A DNA stretch of 25,924 nt from Clostridiales bacterium (GCA_004556965.1 SFFE01000016.1:1-25924); one strand, 5' to 3'; numbered from the stretch's first letter, positions 13,869 to 21,684 are shown. Notes: generated by a model from the letters alone, not told the origin. Made by a program: numbers and translations.

Positions 13869-16673
13869 ATGTCGAAAGATTACAATGCGACGATCAATCT
13901 CCCGAAGACCGACTTCCCCATGCGCGCCGGTCTTCCGAAGCGCGAGCCGGAAATGCTCCGCCGCTGGGAGGAAGAGGACATCTACAACGAGATGCTCAAG
14001 AAGAACGAGGGTAAGCCCCTGTTCTCCCTGCACGACGGCCCTCCGTTCTCCAACGGCGACATTCACATGGGTCACGCGCTCAACAAGGCCCTGAAGGACT
14101 TCATTACCCGCAGCTACGCCATGCGCGGTTACTATACGCCGTACATTCCCGGCTGGGACAACCACGGCATGCCCATCGAATCGGCAATCATCAAGGAGCA
14201 GAAACTCAACCACAAGGAAATGAGCGTGGCCGACTTCCGCAGCGCGTGCCATGACTATGCGGAGAAGTATGTCCAGCGCCAGATGGCCGGCTTCAAGCGC
14301 ATGGGCGTGATCGGCGACTGGGAGCACCCCTACTGCACGATGGACAAGGGCTTCGAGGCGGACGAGGTGCGCGTCTTTGGCGAGATGTACAAGAAGGGCT
14401 ACATCTACAAGGGACTCAAGCCCGTATACTGGTGCGTCAAGGACGAGACCGCGCTGGCCGAGGCGGAGATCGAGTATCACGACGATCCCTGCACCACGGC
14501 TTACGTCAAGTTCCCGATGAAGGACGATCTCGGCAAGCTCAGCCATCTGGATCTCAGCAAGGTCTATTTCCTCATCTGGACCACCACGATCTGGACGCTG
14601 CCCGGCAATCTCGGCATCATGGTGCATCCGGAGGTCAACTATGCCTTCGTGAAGGCGGCAAACGGCGAGATCTATATCGTGGCCGAGGACCTGGTCGAGC
14701 GCGTCATGCAGATCGGCGGCATCTCGGAATATGAAGTGATCGAGACCCATCCCGGCTCCTTCTTCGAATACATGCTGGCACAGCACCCCTTTATGGACAA
14801 GCCCTCCCTGCTGATGGAGGCGGACATCGTCACGACGGACGACGGCACGGGTCTCGTGCACACCGCGCCGGGCTTCGGCATGGACGACTATCTGGTCGGC
14901 AAGCAGTATAATCTGGATATGGTCGTCCCCGTGAACGATCAGGGCCGCCATACCGACTATGCCGGCAAGTATGCAGGACTCACGACGGACGAGTCCAACC
15001 CCATCATTCTGGCAGATATGAAGGAGAGCGGCGTGCTCTTCGCCACGCAGGATGTTGTGCACGCCTATCCGCACTGCTGGCGCTGCAAAAATCCGATCAT
15101 CTTCCGCGCGACCCCGCAGTGGTTCTGCTCGGTCGATTCGTTCAAGGAAGAGGCCGTCGCTGCCTGCGAGGACGTCCGCTGGCTGCCCGCGTGGGGCAAA
15201 GAGCGCATGGGCGCCATGATCCGCGAGCGCGCCGACTGGTGCATCTCCCGCCAGCGCCGCTGGGGCCTGCCCATCCCGGTGTTCTACTGCAAGGACTGCG
15301 GCAAGCCCGTCTGCAACGACGCATCCATCGAAGCCGTCGCCACGCTGTTTGAGAAAGATGGCAGCAACGTATGGTTTGACATGGACGCGGCCGATATCCT
15401 GCCGGAGGGCTTCACCTGCCCGCACTGCGGCGGCAAGCACTTCGAGAAGGAGACCGACACGCTCGACGGCTGGTTCGACTCCGGCTCCACCCATTTCGCC
15501 GCGATGCAGCGCGATCAGGGCTTCTGGCCCGCCACGATGTACATCGAGGGCGGCGACCAGTACCGCGGCTGGTTCCAGTCCTCTCTGCTTGTGGCGGTCG
15601 GCGCGCTCGGCAAGGGCGCTCCGTACAGGGAATGCCTCACGCACGGCTGGACGGTCGACGGCGAGGGCAAGGCCATGCACAAGTCTCTCGGCAACGGCAT
15701 GGACCCGACCGAGATCATCAACGAATTCGGCGCGGACATGCTGCGCCTGTGGGCCGGTTCCGCGGACTATCATGTGGACGTGCGCTGCTCCAGGGATATC
15801 TTCAAGCAGCTCAGCCAGAACTATCTGAAGTTCCGCAACACCGCGCGCTACTGCCTCGGCAACCTCAACGGCTTCGACGCGGAAAACCTCGTCGCGCCGG
15901 AGGATATGCTCGAGCTCGACCGCTGGGCGATCACGAAGCTCAACGGCCTGATCGAGAAGGTCGCCGCGGCCTACGACGACTATGAGTTCCACGTCATCTC
16001 CCACGCAATCAACGACTTCTGTGTCGTGGAGCTGTCCAGCTTCTATCTGGATATCATCAAGGACCGTCTCTACTGCGACGGGAAAGACAGTCTGGAGCGC
16101 CGCAGCGCGCAGACCGCGCTGTACCTCATCCTCGACAGCATGACGAAGATGTTCGCGCCGATCCTCGCCTTCACCTGCGACGAGATCTGGCAGGCCATGC
16201 CGCACCGCAGCGGCGACGATCCGCGCAACGTGGTGCTCAACGAGATGAACCACCCCTTCACGGCGTATGCACTGGACGAGTCGGCCATGGAAAAATGGGA
16301 TCACATGATCGCCATGCGCAACGACGTCAATGTCGTGCTTGAGGGCGCGCGCGCCGGCAAGCGCATCGGCAAGCCGCTGGAGGCGGCCGTGACCCTCCGC
16401 CCGCAGGACGATGCGGCCAAGGCGCTGCTCGACGAGGTGGCCGGCATGAATCTGGCCGAGCTGCTGATCGTCTCCAAGTGTCTCGTCGAGGAATCCGGCG
16501 AGCCGGACGCTGGCGCCGTCACCGGTCAGGGCGCCAATTATCCCGGACTGTCCATCACTGTGCAGGAAGCGCCCGGCACGAAGTGCCCGCGCTGCTGGAC
16601 GCACTCCGTGCAGGCCGATCCCGAAACCGGCCTGTGCCCGCGCTGCGCCGCAGTACTTGCCGCCGAACAATAA
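13869..16673 (+). CDS. ileS: Isoleucyl-tRNA synthetase
   Basis: A 934-residue class I synthetase that charges tRNA-Ile. The HIGH motif reads HMGH (66-69) in DGPPFSNGDIHMGHA. The editing (CP1) domain lies at about 200-400. The WCISRQRRWG segment and GGDQYRGWFQSS mark the catalytic core. The KMSKS loop reads AMHKS (602-606) in GEGKAMHKSLGN. A C-terminal zinc finger has C906, C909, C923 and C926. Length and the zinc finger fit the bacterial IleS1 type, which is usually mupirocin-sensitive; this is inference. ATG 13869 is preceded by AGAGGAG. The stop is 27 bases before lspA. Confidence 0.97.
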   Translation: MSKDYNATINLPKTDFPMRAGLPKREPEMLRRWEEEDIYNEMLKKNEGKPLFSLHDGPPFSNGDIHMGHALNKALKDFITRSYAMRGYYTPYIPGWDNHGMPIESAIIKEQKLNHKEMSVADFRSACHDYAEKYVQRQMAGFKRMGVIGDWEHPYCTMDKGFEADEVRVFGEMYKKGYIYKGLKPVYWCVKDETALAEAEIEYHDDPCTTAYVKFPMKDDLGKLSHLDLSKVYFLIWTTTIWTLPGNLGIMVHPEVNYAFVKAANGEIYIVAEDLVERVMQIGGISEYEVIETHPGSFFEYMLAQHPFMDKPSLLMEADIVTTDDGTGLVHTAPGFGMDDYLVGKQYNLDMVVPVNDQGRHTDYAGKYAGLTTDESNPIILADMKESGVLFATQDVVHAYPHCWRCKNPIIFRATPQWFCSVDSFKEEAVAACEDVRWLPAWGKERMGAMIRERADWCISRQRRWGLPIPVFYCKDCGKPVCNDASIEAVATLFEKDGSNVWFDMDAADILPEGFTCPHCGGKHFEKETDTLDGWFDSGSTHFAAMQRDQGFWPATMYIEGGDQYRGWFQSSLLVAVGALGKGAPYRECLTHGWTVDGEGKAMHKSLGNGMDPTEIINEFGADMLRLWAGSADYHVDVRCSRDIFKQLSQNYLKFRNTARYCLGNLNGFDAENLVAPEDMLELDRWAITKLNGLIEKVAAAYDDYEFHVISHAINDFCVVELSSFYLDIIKDRLYCDGKDSLERRSAQTALYLILDSMTKMFAPILAFTCDEIWQAMPHRSGDDPRNVVLNEMNHPFTAYALDESAMEKWDHMIAMRNDVNVVLEGARAGKRIGKPLEAAVTLRPQDDAAKALLDEVAGMNLAELLIVSKCLVEESGEPDAGAVTGQGANYPGLSITVQEAPGTKCPRCWTHSVQADPETGLCPRCAAVLAAEQ

Positions 16674-16700
16674 TCGCCCGCCGAAAGCGAGGAACCTGCC

Positions 16701-17546
16701 ATGTTGTACGCAATCGTCGCCGTTCTGATCCTGATCGCCGATCAGGGATTGAAATATTGGGTCACGCTGAACATCCCGCTGGAAGACGGCGTCGTGGAGC
16801 TGATTCCCGGCGTGCTGGAGCTGATGAATATCCACAACTACGGCGCGGCCTTCGGCATCCTGCAAAACGCGCCGCGCTGGGTGTTCATCCTGATCGCCGT
16901 CGTGTTCGCGGCCATCGTCATCGTCAGCCTCCGGCGCAACTGGATCCATGGAAAATTCGGCCGCTGGACCGCCGTGCTGGTGCTTGCGGGCGCGCTCGGC
17001 AACTGCATCGACCGGATGCTGAGCGGCTATGTCGTGGATATGTTCAATTTCCCGTTTGAATTCCCGTTGATCCACCATTTCGCCGTGTTCAATCTGGCGG
17101 ATATCTTCATCACCGTCTGCGGCATTCTGTTCTGTCTGCACGTGCTGTTCTTCCGGGGCGACAAGACCGCGCCGGAGACGGCGGGCGCAAAAGCGCAGCG
17201 GAAACCGAAGCCGCAGGAGCCGAAGGAAGCGAAGCCGCGCCGCGCCGCTGTCAAGCCGCAGCGCAGCCCATCCGCCCGGCCCTCCGAGGTCGCGGCGGTG
17301 GACGTGGATCCGGACGATCCGTTCGCCGCATGGGACCGCGCCAAGCCCGCAAAGGCGAAACCGACCCGCCCCGCGCCGAAGGCAGAGCCGGCGCCTCCGG
17401 CACCGGCGCCGGAGCCAAGCACGCCCCCGGCACAGCCGCCGAAGACAGACTTTCTGTCCCATCTGGGGACGGACGCCCCGGCGGACGACGCGGATTTCGA
17501 CTTCTCGCTGGATGACATTCTTCAGGAATTTTCGGATGACGAATGA
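16701..17546 (+). CDS. lspA: Lipoprotein signal peptidase (LspA) with long C-terminal extension
   Basis: Residues 1-152 form a complete signal peptidase II with four membrane helices (about 3-20, 60-77, 88-104, 130-151). The aspartic-protease dyad is D113 in GYVVDMF and D134 in FNLAD, with the conserved N-x2-DR (101-105) between. It removes signal peptides from diacylated prolipoproteins. Ordinary LspA ends about there (150-170 residues). This one continues for about 128 residues of Lys/Pro/Ala/Glu-rich low-complexity sequence, ending in the acidic motif DFDFSLDDILQEFSDDE. Given LspA topology the tail should be cytoplasmic. The tail keeps the same reading frame without a stop and ends in a four-base ATGA overlap with rluD, so it is not a frameshift artefact. 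Confidence 0.93.
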   Translation: MLYAIVAVLILIADQGLKYWVTLNIPLEDGVVELIPGVLELMNIHNYGAAFGILQNAPRWVFILIAVVFAAIVIVSLRRNWIHGKFGRWTAVLVLAGALGNCIDRMLSGYVVDMFNFPFEFPLIHHFAVFNLADIFITVCGILFCLHVLFFRGDKTAPETAGAKAQRKPKPQEPKEAKPRRAAVKPQRSPSARPSEVAAVDVDPDDPFAAWDRAKPAKAKPTRPAPKAEPAPPAPAPEPSTPPAQPPKTDFLSHLGTDAPADDADFDFSLDDILQEFSDDE

Positions 17547-18466
17547 ACAAGCTGACGTTACAAACACAGGAGAGCGCCGAACGCATCGACGCTCTCCTTG
17601 CGCGCTCTGTTGCGGGACTCACGCGCAGCGCTGCCCAGCGGCTGCTGGAGCAGGGCACCGTGACGAAAAACGGCGCGCCCGTGAAGAAAAATTACAAAAC
17701 TACCCCGGGCGACGTGTTTGAGATTCTGCTGTCGGACGCTGCGGAGCCCCCGCTTGCTGCACAGGACATCCCGCTCGACGTCGTGTACGAGGACGACGAT
17801 CTCATCGTCGTGAACAAGCCGCGCGGCATGGTGGTGCACCCCGCGCCCGGCCACGAGGACGGCACGCTCGTCAACGCCCTGCTGTATCACTGCGGCGAGA
17901 GTCTTTCCGGCGTCGGCGGCGAGCGCCGCCCCGGCATCGTCCACCGCATCGACAAGGACACGTCGGGGCTCATCATCGCGGCGAAAAACGATTTTGCGCA
18001 CCTCGCCCTATCCGCGCAGCTCGCCGACCACACGCTTGCGCGCACGTATGAGGCCGTCGTCCACGGCACGCTGCGGGAGGACAGCGGTACGGTGGATGCG
18101 CCCATCGGCCGCCATCCGACCGACCGAAAGCGCATGACCGTCACGGACAAAAATTCCCGCCGCGCCGTCACGCACTGGGCGGTGATTGCGCGCTACAACG
18201 GGTATACGCACGTGCGCTGCAATCTGGAGACCGGCCGCACGCACCAGATCCGCGTGCACATGGCGTACATCGGCCATCCCATCCTCGGCGACATGGTCTA
18301 TGGCCGCAAACGCCCGGAAAAGGGGCTGGAGGGGCAGTGCCTGCACGCGCGCGCTTTGCGCTTCCTCCACCCGCGCACCGGCGAGCCGGTCGAGCTGACG
18401 TGCCCGCTGCCGCCGTATTTTCAGGACGTGCTCGCGCGCCTCGGCCCCGGAATTGACACGGAATGA
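17543..18466 (+). CDS. RluA/RluD family 23S rRNA pseudouridine synthase
   Basis: A 307-residue pseudouridine synthase. An N-terminal S4 RNA-binding domain (about 12-62; ERIDALLARSVAGLTRSAAQ, VTKNGAPVKKNYKTTPGD) precedes the catalytic domain with NKPRGMVVHP (91-100) and the active-site motif HRIDKDTSG (134-142, catalytic D137). ARTYEAVVHG and LETGRTHQIRVHMAYIGHPILGD complete the fold. It is closest in layout to RluD/YlyB, which follows lspA in many Firmicutes; the exact uridines modified are not shown by the sequence. Its ATG overlaps the lspA stop by four bases (ATGA), indicating translational coupling. Confidence 0.94.
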   Translation: MNKLTLQTQESAERIDALLARSVAGLTRSAAQRLLEQGTVTKNGAPVKKNYKTTPGDVFEILLSDAAEPPLAAQDIPLDVVYEDDDLIVVNKPRGMVVHPAPGHEDGTLVNALLYHCGESLSGVGGERRPGIVHRIDKDTSGLIIAAKNDFAHLALSAQLADHTLARTYEAVVHGTLREDSGTVDAPIGRHPTDRKRMTVTDKNSRRAVTHWAVIARYNGYTHVRCNLETGRTHQIRVHMAYIGHPILGDMVYGRKRPEKGLEGQCLHARALRFLHPRTGEPVELTCPLPPYFQDVLARLGPGIDTE

Positions 18467-18478
18467 GGAGGAATCCCA

Positions 18479-18949
18479 ATGCGAAGAAACGACCGTGAGA
18501 TCACCGATTTTGAAGAAATCCTTGCCGTCATGCAAAGGTGCGACGTCTGCCGTCTCGCGCTGCACGACGAACCGTATCCCTACATTCTGCCGCTGAATTT
18601 CGGCATGGAGGTTGAGGGCAGGCAGATCGCGCTCTATTTCCACGGCGCGAATGCCGGAAAGAAGTACGAGCTGATCGCGCGCGACCCGCATGTAAGCTTT
18701 GAAATGGACTGCGGGCACCATCTGGTGCTCGACGAGGAGACCGGCAACTGCACCATGGCGTATGAGAGCGTCATGGGTACCGGCATCATCGAGATCCTTC
18801 CCGACGCGGAGAAGCCGGCCGCCCTGCGCGCGCTCATGGCGCACTACCGCGCGGCGGATTTCCCCTATAACCCGACAGTCATCCCTGCCACCACGCTTAT
18901 GAAGCTGACGGTCCATTCCGTCACCGGAAAACGCCGGGTGAAACGATAA
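18479..18949 (+). CDS. Pyridoxamine 5'-phosphate oxidase-fold flavoprotein (NimA-like family)
   Basis: A 156-residue split-beta-barrel protein. The pattern REITDFEEILAVMQRCDVCRLALHDEPYPYILPLNFG followed by LYFHGANAGKKYELIARDPHVSFEMDC matches the family that includes 5-nitroimidazole-resistance NimA proteins and other FMN- or haem-binding PNPOx-like enzymes. These bind a flavin at a dimer interface; substrate unknown. Calling it a resistance gene would go beyond the sequence, since chromosomal relatives are common in Clostridia. ATG 18479 follows GAGGAGG, twelve bases after rluD, so it is the last member of the same transcription unit. A 15-bp hairpin follows the stop. Confidence 0.85.
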   Translation: MRRNDREITDFEEILAVMQRCDVCRLALHDEPYPYILPLNFGMEVEGRQIALYFHGANAGKKYELIARDPHVSFEMDCGHHLVLDEETGNCTMAYESVMGTGIIEILPDAEKPAALRALMAHYRAADFPYNPTVIPATTLMKLTVHSVTGKRRVKR

Positions 18950-18966
18950 TCACGACCATCCTGCAG

Positions 18967-19007
18967 ACCAGCGCCGCCCCCAGCCTTGAGCCGGGGGCGG
19001 CGCTGGT
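18967..19007 (+). terminator. Strong hairpin ending the miaA-to-PNPOx gene series
   Basis: Perfect 15-bp GC-rich arms (18967-18981 and 18993-19007) enclose an 11-base loop. A pure U-tract does not follow at once (GTATGGCGG; TTCTTTTT only about 20 bases on), so it is a strong structure but an imperfect intrinsic terminator. Confidence 0.65.
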
Positions 19008-19045
19008 GTATGGCGGCGTTCCTCCATTCTTTTTGAAAAAAGGGG

Positions 19046-19074
19046 TTGACAAACCCGAACATCAGCGCTATTAT
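19046..19074 (+). promoter_or_regulatory. Strong sigma-A promoter of the leader RNA
   Basis: A perfect TTGACA (19046-19051), an exact 17-base spacer and TATTAT (19069-19074). It is one of the two best promoters in the window. Transcription should start near 19081 and run through the 31-codon reading frame to the terminator at 19296-19330, giving an RNA of about 250 bases. Confidence 0.85.
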
Positions 19075-19152
19075 ACCAACAAACCAAGTATAGTAGTATG
19101 TAAAATGCCTGAATGAAGAATCAGGACATCACAAAGAGGGAGGATACTTGCA

Positions 19153-19248
19153 ATGACAGCGATCGTAGCCAACAGACAGGATATGTGCATGTGCATGATG
19201 CGGCCAAAGGATTGCTGTATCATTCCATGTTGCATGCCCCGAATGTGA
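19153..19248 (+). CDS. 31-residue Cys/Met-rich leader peptide (putative)
   Basis: A short frame with a good ribosome binding site (GGGAGGA about 11 bases upstream) encoding MTAIVANRQDMCMCMM-RPKDCCIIPCCMPRM. Six Cys (12, 14, 21, 22, 26, 27) and seven Met make up 13 of 31 residues. It sits between a strong promoter and an intrinsic terminator. This is the layout of amino-acid-responsive attenuation leaders (trp and his paradigm), here suggesting a response to cysteine and/or methionine or to charged tRNA-Cys. I do not recognise the peptide itself. Alternatives are a genuine metal-binding micro-protein, or a leader left behind after its target gene was lost: only a broken surface-protein gene follows. 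Confidence 0.65.
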   Translation: MTAIVANRQDMCMCMMRPKDCCIIPCCMPRM

Positions 19249-19302
19249 TGCCTGGCATCACATATGACTGCAAATTGAATGAACAACGATCCTTGGGAGC
19301 CG
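19201..19302 (+). promoter_or_regulatory. Possible antiterminator pairing across the leader
   Basis: CGGCCAAAGGAT (19201-19212, leader codons 17-20) can pair with ATCCTTGGGAGCCG (19289-19302): six continuous pairs (AAGGAT/ATCCTT), two more after an A-G mismatch, and three after a two-base bulge. The downstream strand includes the whole 5' arm of the terminator, so the two structures exclude each other. The upstream strand stands directly before the Cys21-Cys22 codons. Which structure forms when ribosomes stall is not settled by inspection. Confidence 0.45.
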
Positions 19303-19330
19303 AAATTTTGACCGGCTTCTTTTTTCTTTT
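19296..19330 (+). terminator. Intrinsic terminator / attenuator after the leader peptide
   Basis: GGAGCCG (19296-19302) pairs with CGGCTTC (19313-19319), seven pairs with one G-U, followed at once by TTTTTT-C-TTTT. A classical rho-independent terminator about 50 bases beyond the leader stop codon. An 8-base dyad GTGATGCC/GGCATCAC (19245-19261) overlaps the leader stop. Confidence 0.8.
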
Positions 19331-19386
19331 AAAAAATCATGCATGATAGAAAGGAAAACACGGCGCGAACGCCGTGCGGTGAAAAA

Positions 19387-20080
19387 ATGACGACTACAAA
19401 ACATAAAAACGGAACCCGTGTACAGAAATGGATCGCGTTCCTGCTGAGCGTGGCGGCGGATGTGGCAGAAGCGCAGGCCGAGCGGTATTGGGACTACACC
19501 GACGGCGCATTCTCGGATTGGTGGACGCAGGGACCGGATGACACGGTCGATCTGCAGTACTTTGGGAGCTGCTCCGACCATGCTTCCATCACAGGCGCGA
19601 CCGGCGCAAACGGCACCGAAAAGCTCGCCTTCGGCGAGGGCATTCCATCCGTTTACATCTTCTGGGGCGATAACATCGGCGACGGACGCAACGACGTTAC
19701 GGAGCAGAATTATCACGTGGTCGGCGACATTTACGAGTGGCCGGCGGACGAGGATGTCTTCACCGCAGTCGGCGATTCCGAGCCGTTTTCCGGCAACTAC
19801 AGCATCGAGCGCGCGCAAATTCTGGCCAGCGTGTTTGCGCTCTCCGTGTACAATACGGCGGCCAGCCCGGTTGCGGGGATTGAAGACGGCGGAACCTACT
19901 ACGGCGATACTGAATTCACGGTCGCTTACAACTACAGAAACAACGTGACGGTGGACGGTCAGGCGGTCGCGGTGGATGAAACCGGCGCTTATGCGCTCCC
20001 GGTCGATAACGCGCACAGGCCGTTGAATTCCTGTACCGCGACAGTCAGCTCGGCTGAGCGGGAGGAAAGGCCGCGGAACA
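19387..20080 (+). pseudogene. Remnant of a secreted surface-protein gene
   Basis: An open frame begins at ATG 19387 with a basic, then hydrophobic start (KHKNGTRVQKWIAFLLSVAA) like a signal peptide, but the core is cut short and passes abruptly to DVAEAQAERYWDY, suggesting an internal deletion. The last clear part, GIEDGGTYYGDTEFTV...NVTVDGQAVAVDETGAYALPVDNAH, resembles a bacterial Ig-like/adhesin repeat usually followed by TxVATDxAGN. Here the match stops at about 20020. The frame then runs through the folA terminator and antisense into folA, which is not credible as protein, while the +1 frame stops at 20056. I read it as a gutted gene; limits are approximate. A 7-bp hairpin with a CGAA loop (19359-19376) lies just before the start. 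Confidence 0.6.
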
Positions 20081-20090
20081 GAGCACATGC

Positions 20091-20124
20091 AAAAAAACGA
20101 AGCCGCATCGCGGCTTCGTTTTTT
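20091..20124. terminator. Bidirectional terminator at the folA 3' end
   Basis: CGAAGCCGC (20098-20106) pairs with GCGGCTTCG (20110-20118) around ATC, extended by A-T pairs, flanked by A7 on the left and T6 on the right. It ends folA-thyA transcription on the minus strand and would also stop plus-strand transcription through the surface-protein remnant. Confidence 0.85.
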
Positions 20125-20602
20125 ATGTTCGTTCGTATACGCAGAACTGATACCGCACGCCGTCGTGTTCGGCCGGGGGTTCTTCGGAGGTGCAGCGCCA
20201 CGCGGGATCAGCGTCCAGATTTGGAAAAAACACATCCGAGTGGGGTGCTGCATCAATTTTCGTCACGAAAATACGGCTCATGTGGGGAAACATCTCCCGA
20301 AACACGGAATCTCCGCCGATGACGAAGCTGCGGTCATATGCCTGCGCCGCGTCGAGCGCCTCCGCCGCGCTGTGCACGACGATCGCGCCCTCAATCCCGA
20401 TGTTCTGCCGGGTGAGCACGAGATTCACACGCCCCTTGAGCGGCTTGCCGCCGGGGAAGTCCAGCAGCGTGCGGCGGCCGACGATCACAGCGCTGCCTTG
20501 GGTCAGCGCCCGAAAGCGCTTGCGGTCTGCGGGGATCACGAGCGGCTGCGTGCCCTTTGCGCCAATGCCCCAGTCGGCATACACGGCAACGATTGCGTCC
20601 AT
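20123..20602 (-). CDS. folA: Dihydrofolate reductase
   Basis: A 159-residue DHFR that reduces dihydrofolate to tetrahydrofolate with NADPH. Family features: MDAIVAVYADWGIGAKG (N-terminal strand and Met20-type loop), the acidic substrate-binding residue D26 in IPADRKRF, VGRRTLLDFPGGKPLKGRVNLVLTR (NADPH pyrophosphate contacts), and FVIGGDSVF with the cis Gly-Gly. It starts 15 bases after the thyA stop with AAGGAGG upstream, so the two form an operon: ThyA produces the dihydrofolate that FolA recycles. Confidence 0.95.
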   Translation of the reverse strand: MDAIVAVYADWGIGAKGTQPLVIPADRKRFRALTQGSAVIVGRRTLLDFPGGKPLKGRVNLVLTRQNIGIEGAIVVHSAAEALDAAQAYDRSFVIGGDSVFREMFPHMSRIFVTKIDAAPHSDVFFPNLDADPAWRCTSEEPPAEHDGVRYQFCVYERT

Positions 20603-20617
20603 CCGTTCGCCTCCTTT

Positions 20618-21451
20618 TCAGACTGCGATGGGGATCTTGCCCGTGAACTCGCTGTATTCGTAGCCCTCCACACGGAAATCGTCACGCGTGAACTGATAGA
20701 AATCCTTGACGTCCGGGTTCATAAAGAACTTCGGCGCGGGCTTCGGCTCGTTTTGGATGATCTGCTCGATGATCGGCACGTGCCGGTCATAGATATGCGC
20801 GTCGGCGATGACGTGCACCAGCTCGCCCACCTGCAGGCCGGACACCTGCGCAAACATGTGCACCAGCACGGAGTACTGCACCACGTTCCAGTTGTTCGCG
20901 GCGAGCATGTCCTGCGAGCGCTGGTTGAGGATGGCGTTGAGCGTGTTGCCGGAGACGTTGAACGTCATGGAGTACGCGCACGGATAAAGTGCCATCTCGT
21001 GCAGATCGTCAAAATTGAAGATATTCGTCAGAATGCGGCGCGAGGCGGGGTTGTGCTTCAGGTCGTACAGCACGCGGTCCACCTGATCGAAGTCGCCCTC
21101 CGCATAGTGGTGCTTCACGCTGAGCTGATAGCCGTAGGCCTTGCCGATGGAGCCGTTTTCGTCCGCCCACTGATCCCAGATGTGGCCGCGCAGGTCGTGG
21201 ATGTTGTTCGACTTCTTCTGCCAGATCCACAGCAGCTCGTCCACGGCGGTCTTCCAGTAGGTGCGCCGCAGCGTCAGCAGCGGGAACTCCTCTGCAAGGT
21301 TATACCGGTTGACGATGCCGAATTTCTTGACGGTGTGCGCCGGAGTGCCGTCGTCCTCCCAGCGGGGGCGCACCTCGCGGTCGGTGTCCCACACGCCGTT
21401 ATCGAGAATATCTCGGCAGTTCTGAATGAAAATTTCATCTGCGTAGCTCAC
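20618..21451 (-). CDS. thyA: Thymidylate synthase ThyA
   Basis: A 277-residue ThyA that methylates dUMP to dTMP using methylenetetrahydrofolate. The catalytic cysteine is C158 in MALYPCAYSM; NQRSQD (176-181) and HVIADAHIYDRHV (213-225) bind dUMP; RRTYWKTAVDELLWIWQKKSNNIHDL and IWDQWADENGSIGKAYGYQL are typical. After RSQD the usual FLGxPFNI is replaced by MLAANNWNVVQY, so this belongs to a divergent ThyA subgroup. Start is GTG at 21451, six bases after AGGAGGG. First gene of the thyA-folA operon, with a strong promoter just upstream. Confidence 0.96.
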   Translation of the reverse strand: MSYADEIFIQNCRDILDNGVWDTDREVRPRWEDDGTPAHTVKKFGIVNRYNLAEEFPLLTLRRTYWKTAVDELLWIWQKKSNNIHDLRGHIWDQWADENGSIGKAYGYQLSVKHHYAEGDFDQVDRVLYDLKHNPASRRILTNIFNFDDLHEMALYPCAYSMTFNVSGNTLNAILNQRSQDMLAANNWNVVQYSVLVHMFAQVSGLQVGELVHVIADAHIYDRHVPIIEQIIQNEPKPAPKFFMNPDVKDFYQFTRDDFRVEGYEYSEFTGKIPIAV

Positions 21452-21484
21452 GGAAAATCCCTCCTAAATTGGTCTCTCAGGTTC

Positions 21485-21513
21485 AGTATAGCAGAGCGCC
21501 CGGCGCATTTCAA
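21485..21513 (-). promoter_or_regulatory. sigma-A promoter of thyA-folA
   Basis: On the minus strand TTGAAA (21513-21508), a 17-base spacer and TATACT (21490-21485). The -10 box is about 34 bases before the GTG start. Good match to consensus. Confidence 0.75.
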
Positions 21514-21628
21514 ATAAAACTGCAGCTTTTCGTAGACACCGGCGCGAATCCAGTCGCATTTTGTGCAATTTCCCTCAAAAACCATATGGAAATTTTACAG
21601 AAAACTGCTCCCATTTTTGTGAGTCGAA

Positions 21629-21637
21629 TGGTATAAT
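21629..21637 (+). promoter_or_regulatory. Extended -10 promoter of the SLH 5'-nucleotidase gene
   Basis: TGGTATAAT gives a perfect TATAAT (21632-21637) with a TG one base upstream, the extended -10 form, which can work without a good -35. No -35 box is recognisable at 16-18 bases. It lies about 48 bases before the start codon in an A+T-rich leader. Confidence 0.6.
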
Positions 21638-21684
21638 CGAAACAGGGAAATTTACACCCGAAAATTCTTTTATGGAGGAACAAC

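Noticed and set aside
12957..17567. A 1536-codon open frame on the minus strand opposite divIVA, ileS and lspA
   Set aside because: It is antisense to well-identified genes and is the usual shadow of GC-rich third positions; composition is His/Arg/Val-rich with no recognisable domain.
18479..18949. Calling the PNPOx-fold gene a nitroimidazole-resistance determinant
   Set aside because: The sequence supports only the broad family; relatives with no resistance role are common.
19113..19346. A 77-codon frame overlapping the Cys/Met leader
   Set aside because: It has no ribosome binding site, reads through the intrinsic terminator (its TGFFFLLKN is the terminator itself), and lacks the pattern of the 31-codon frame.
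20056..20322. Continuation of the surface-protein frame into folA antisense
   Set aside because: It crosses a strong bidirectional terminator and mirrors folA; the Arg-rich translation is a shadow.
20087..21517. A 476-codon plus-strand frame opposite folA and thyA
   Set aside because: Antisense shadow of two certain genes.
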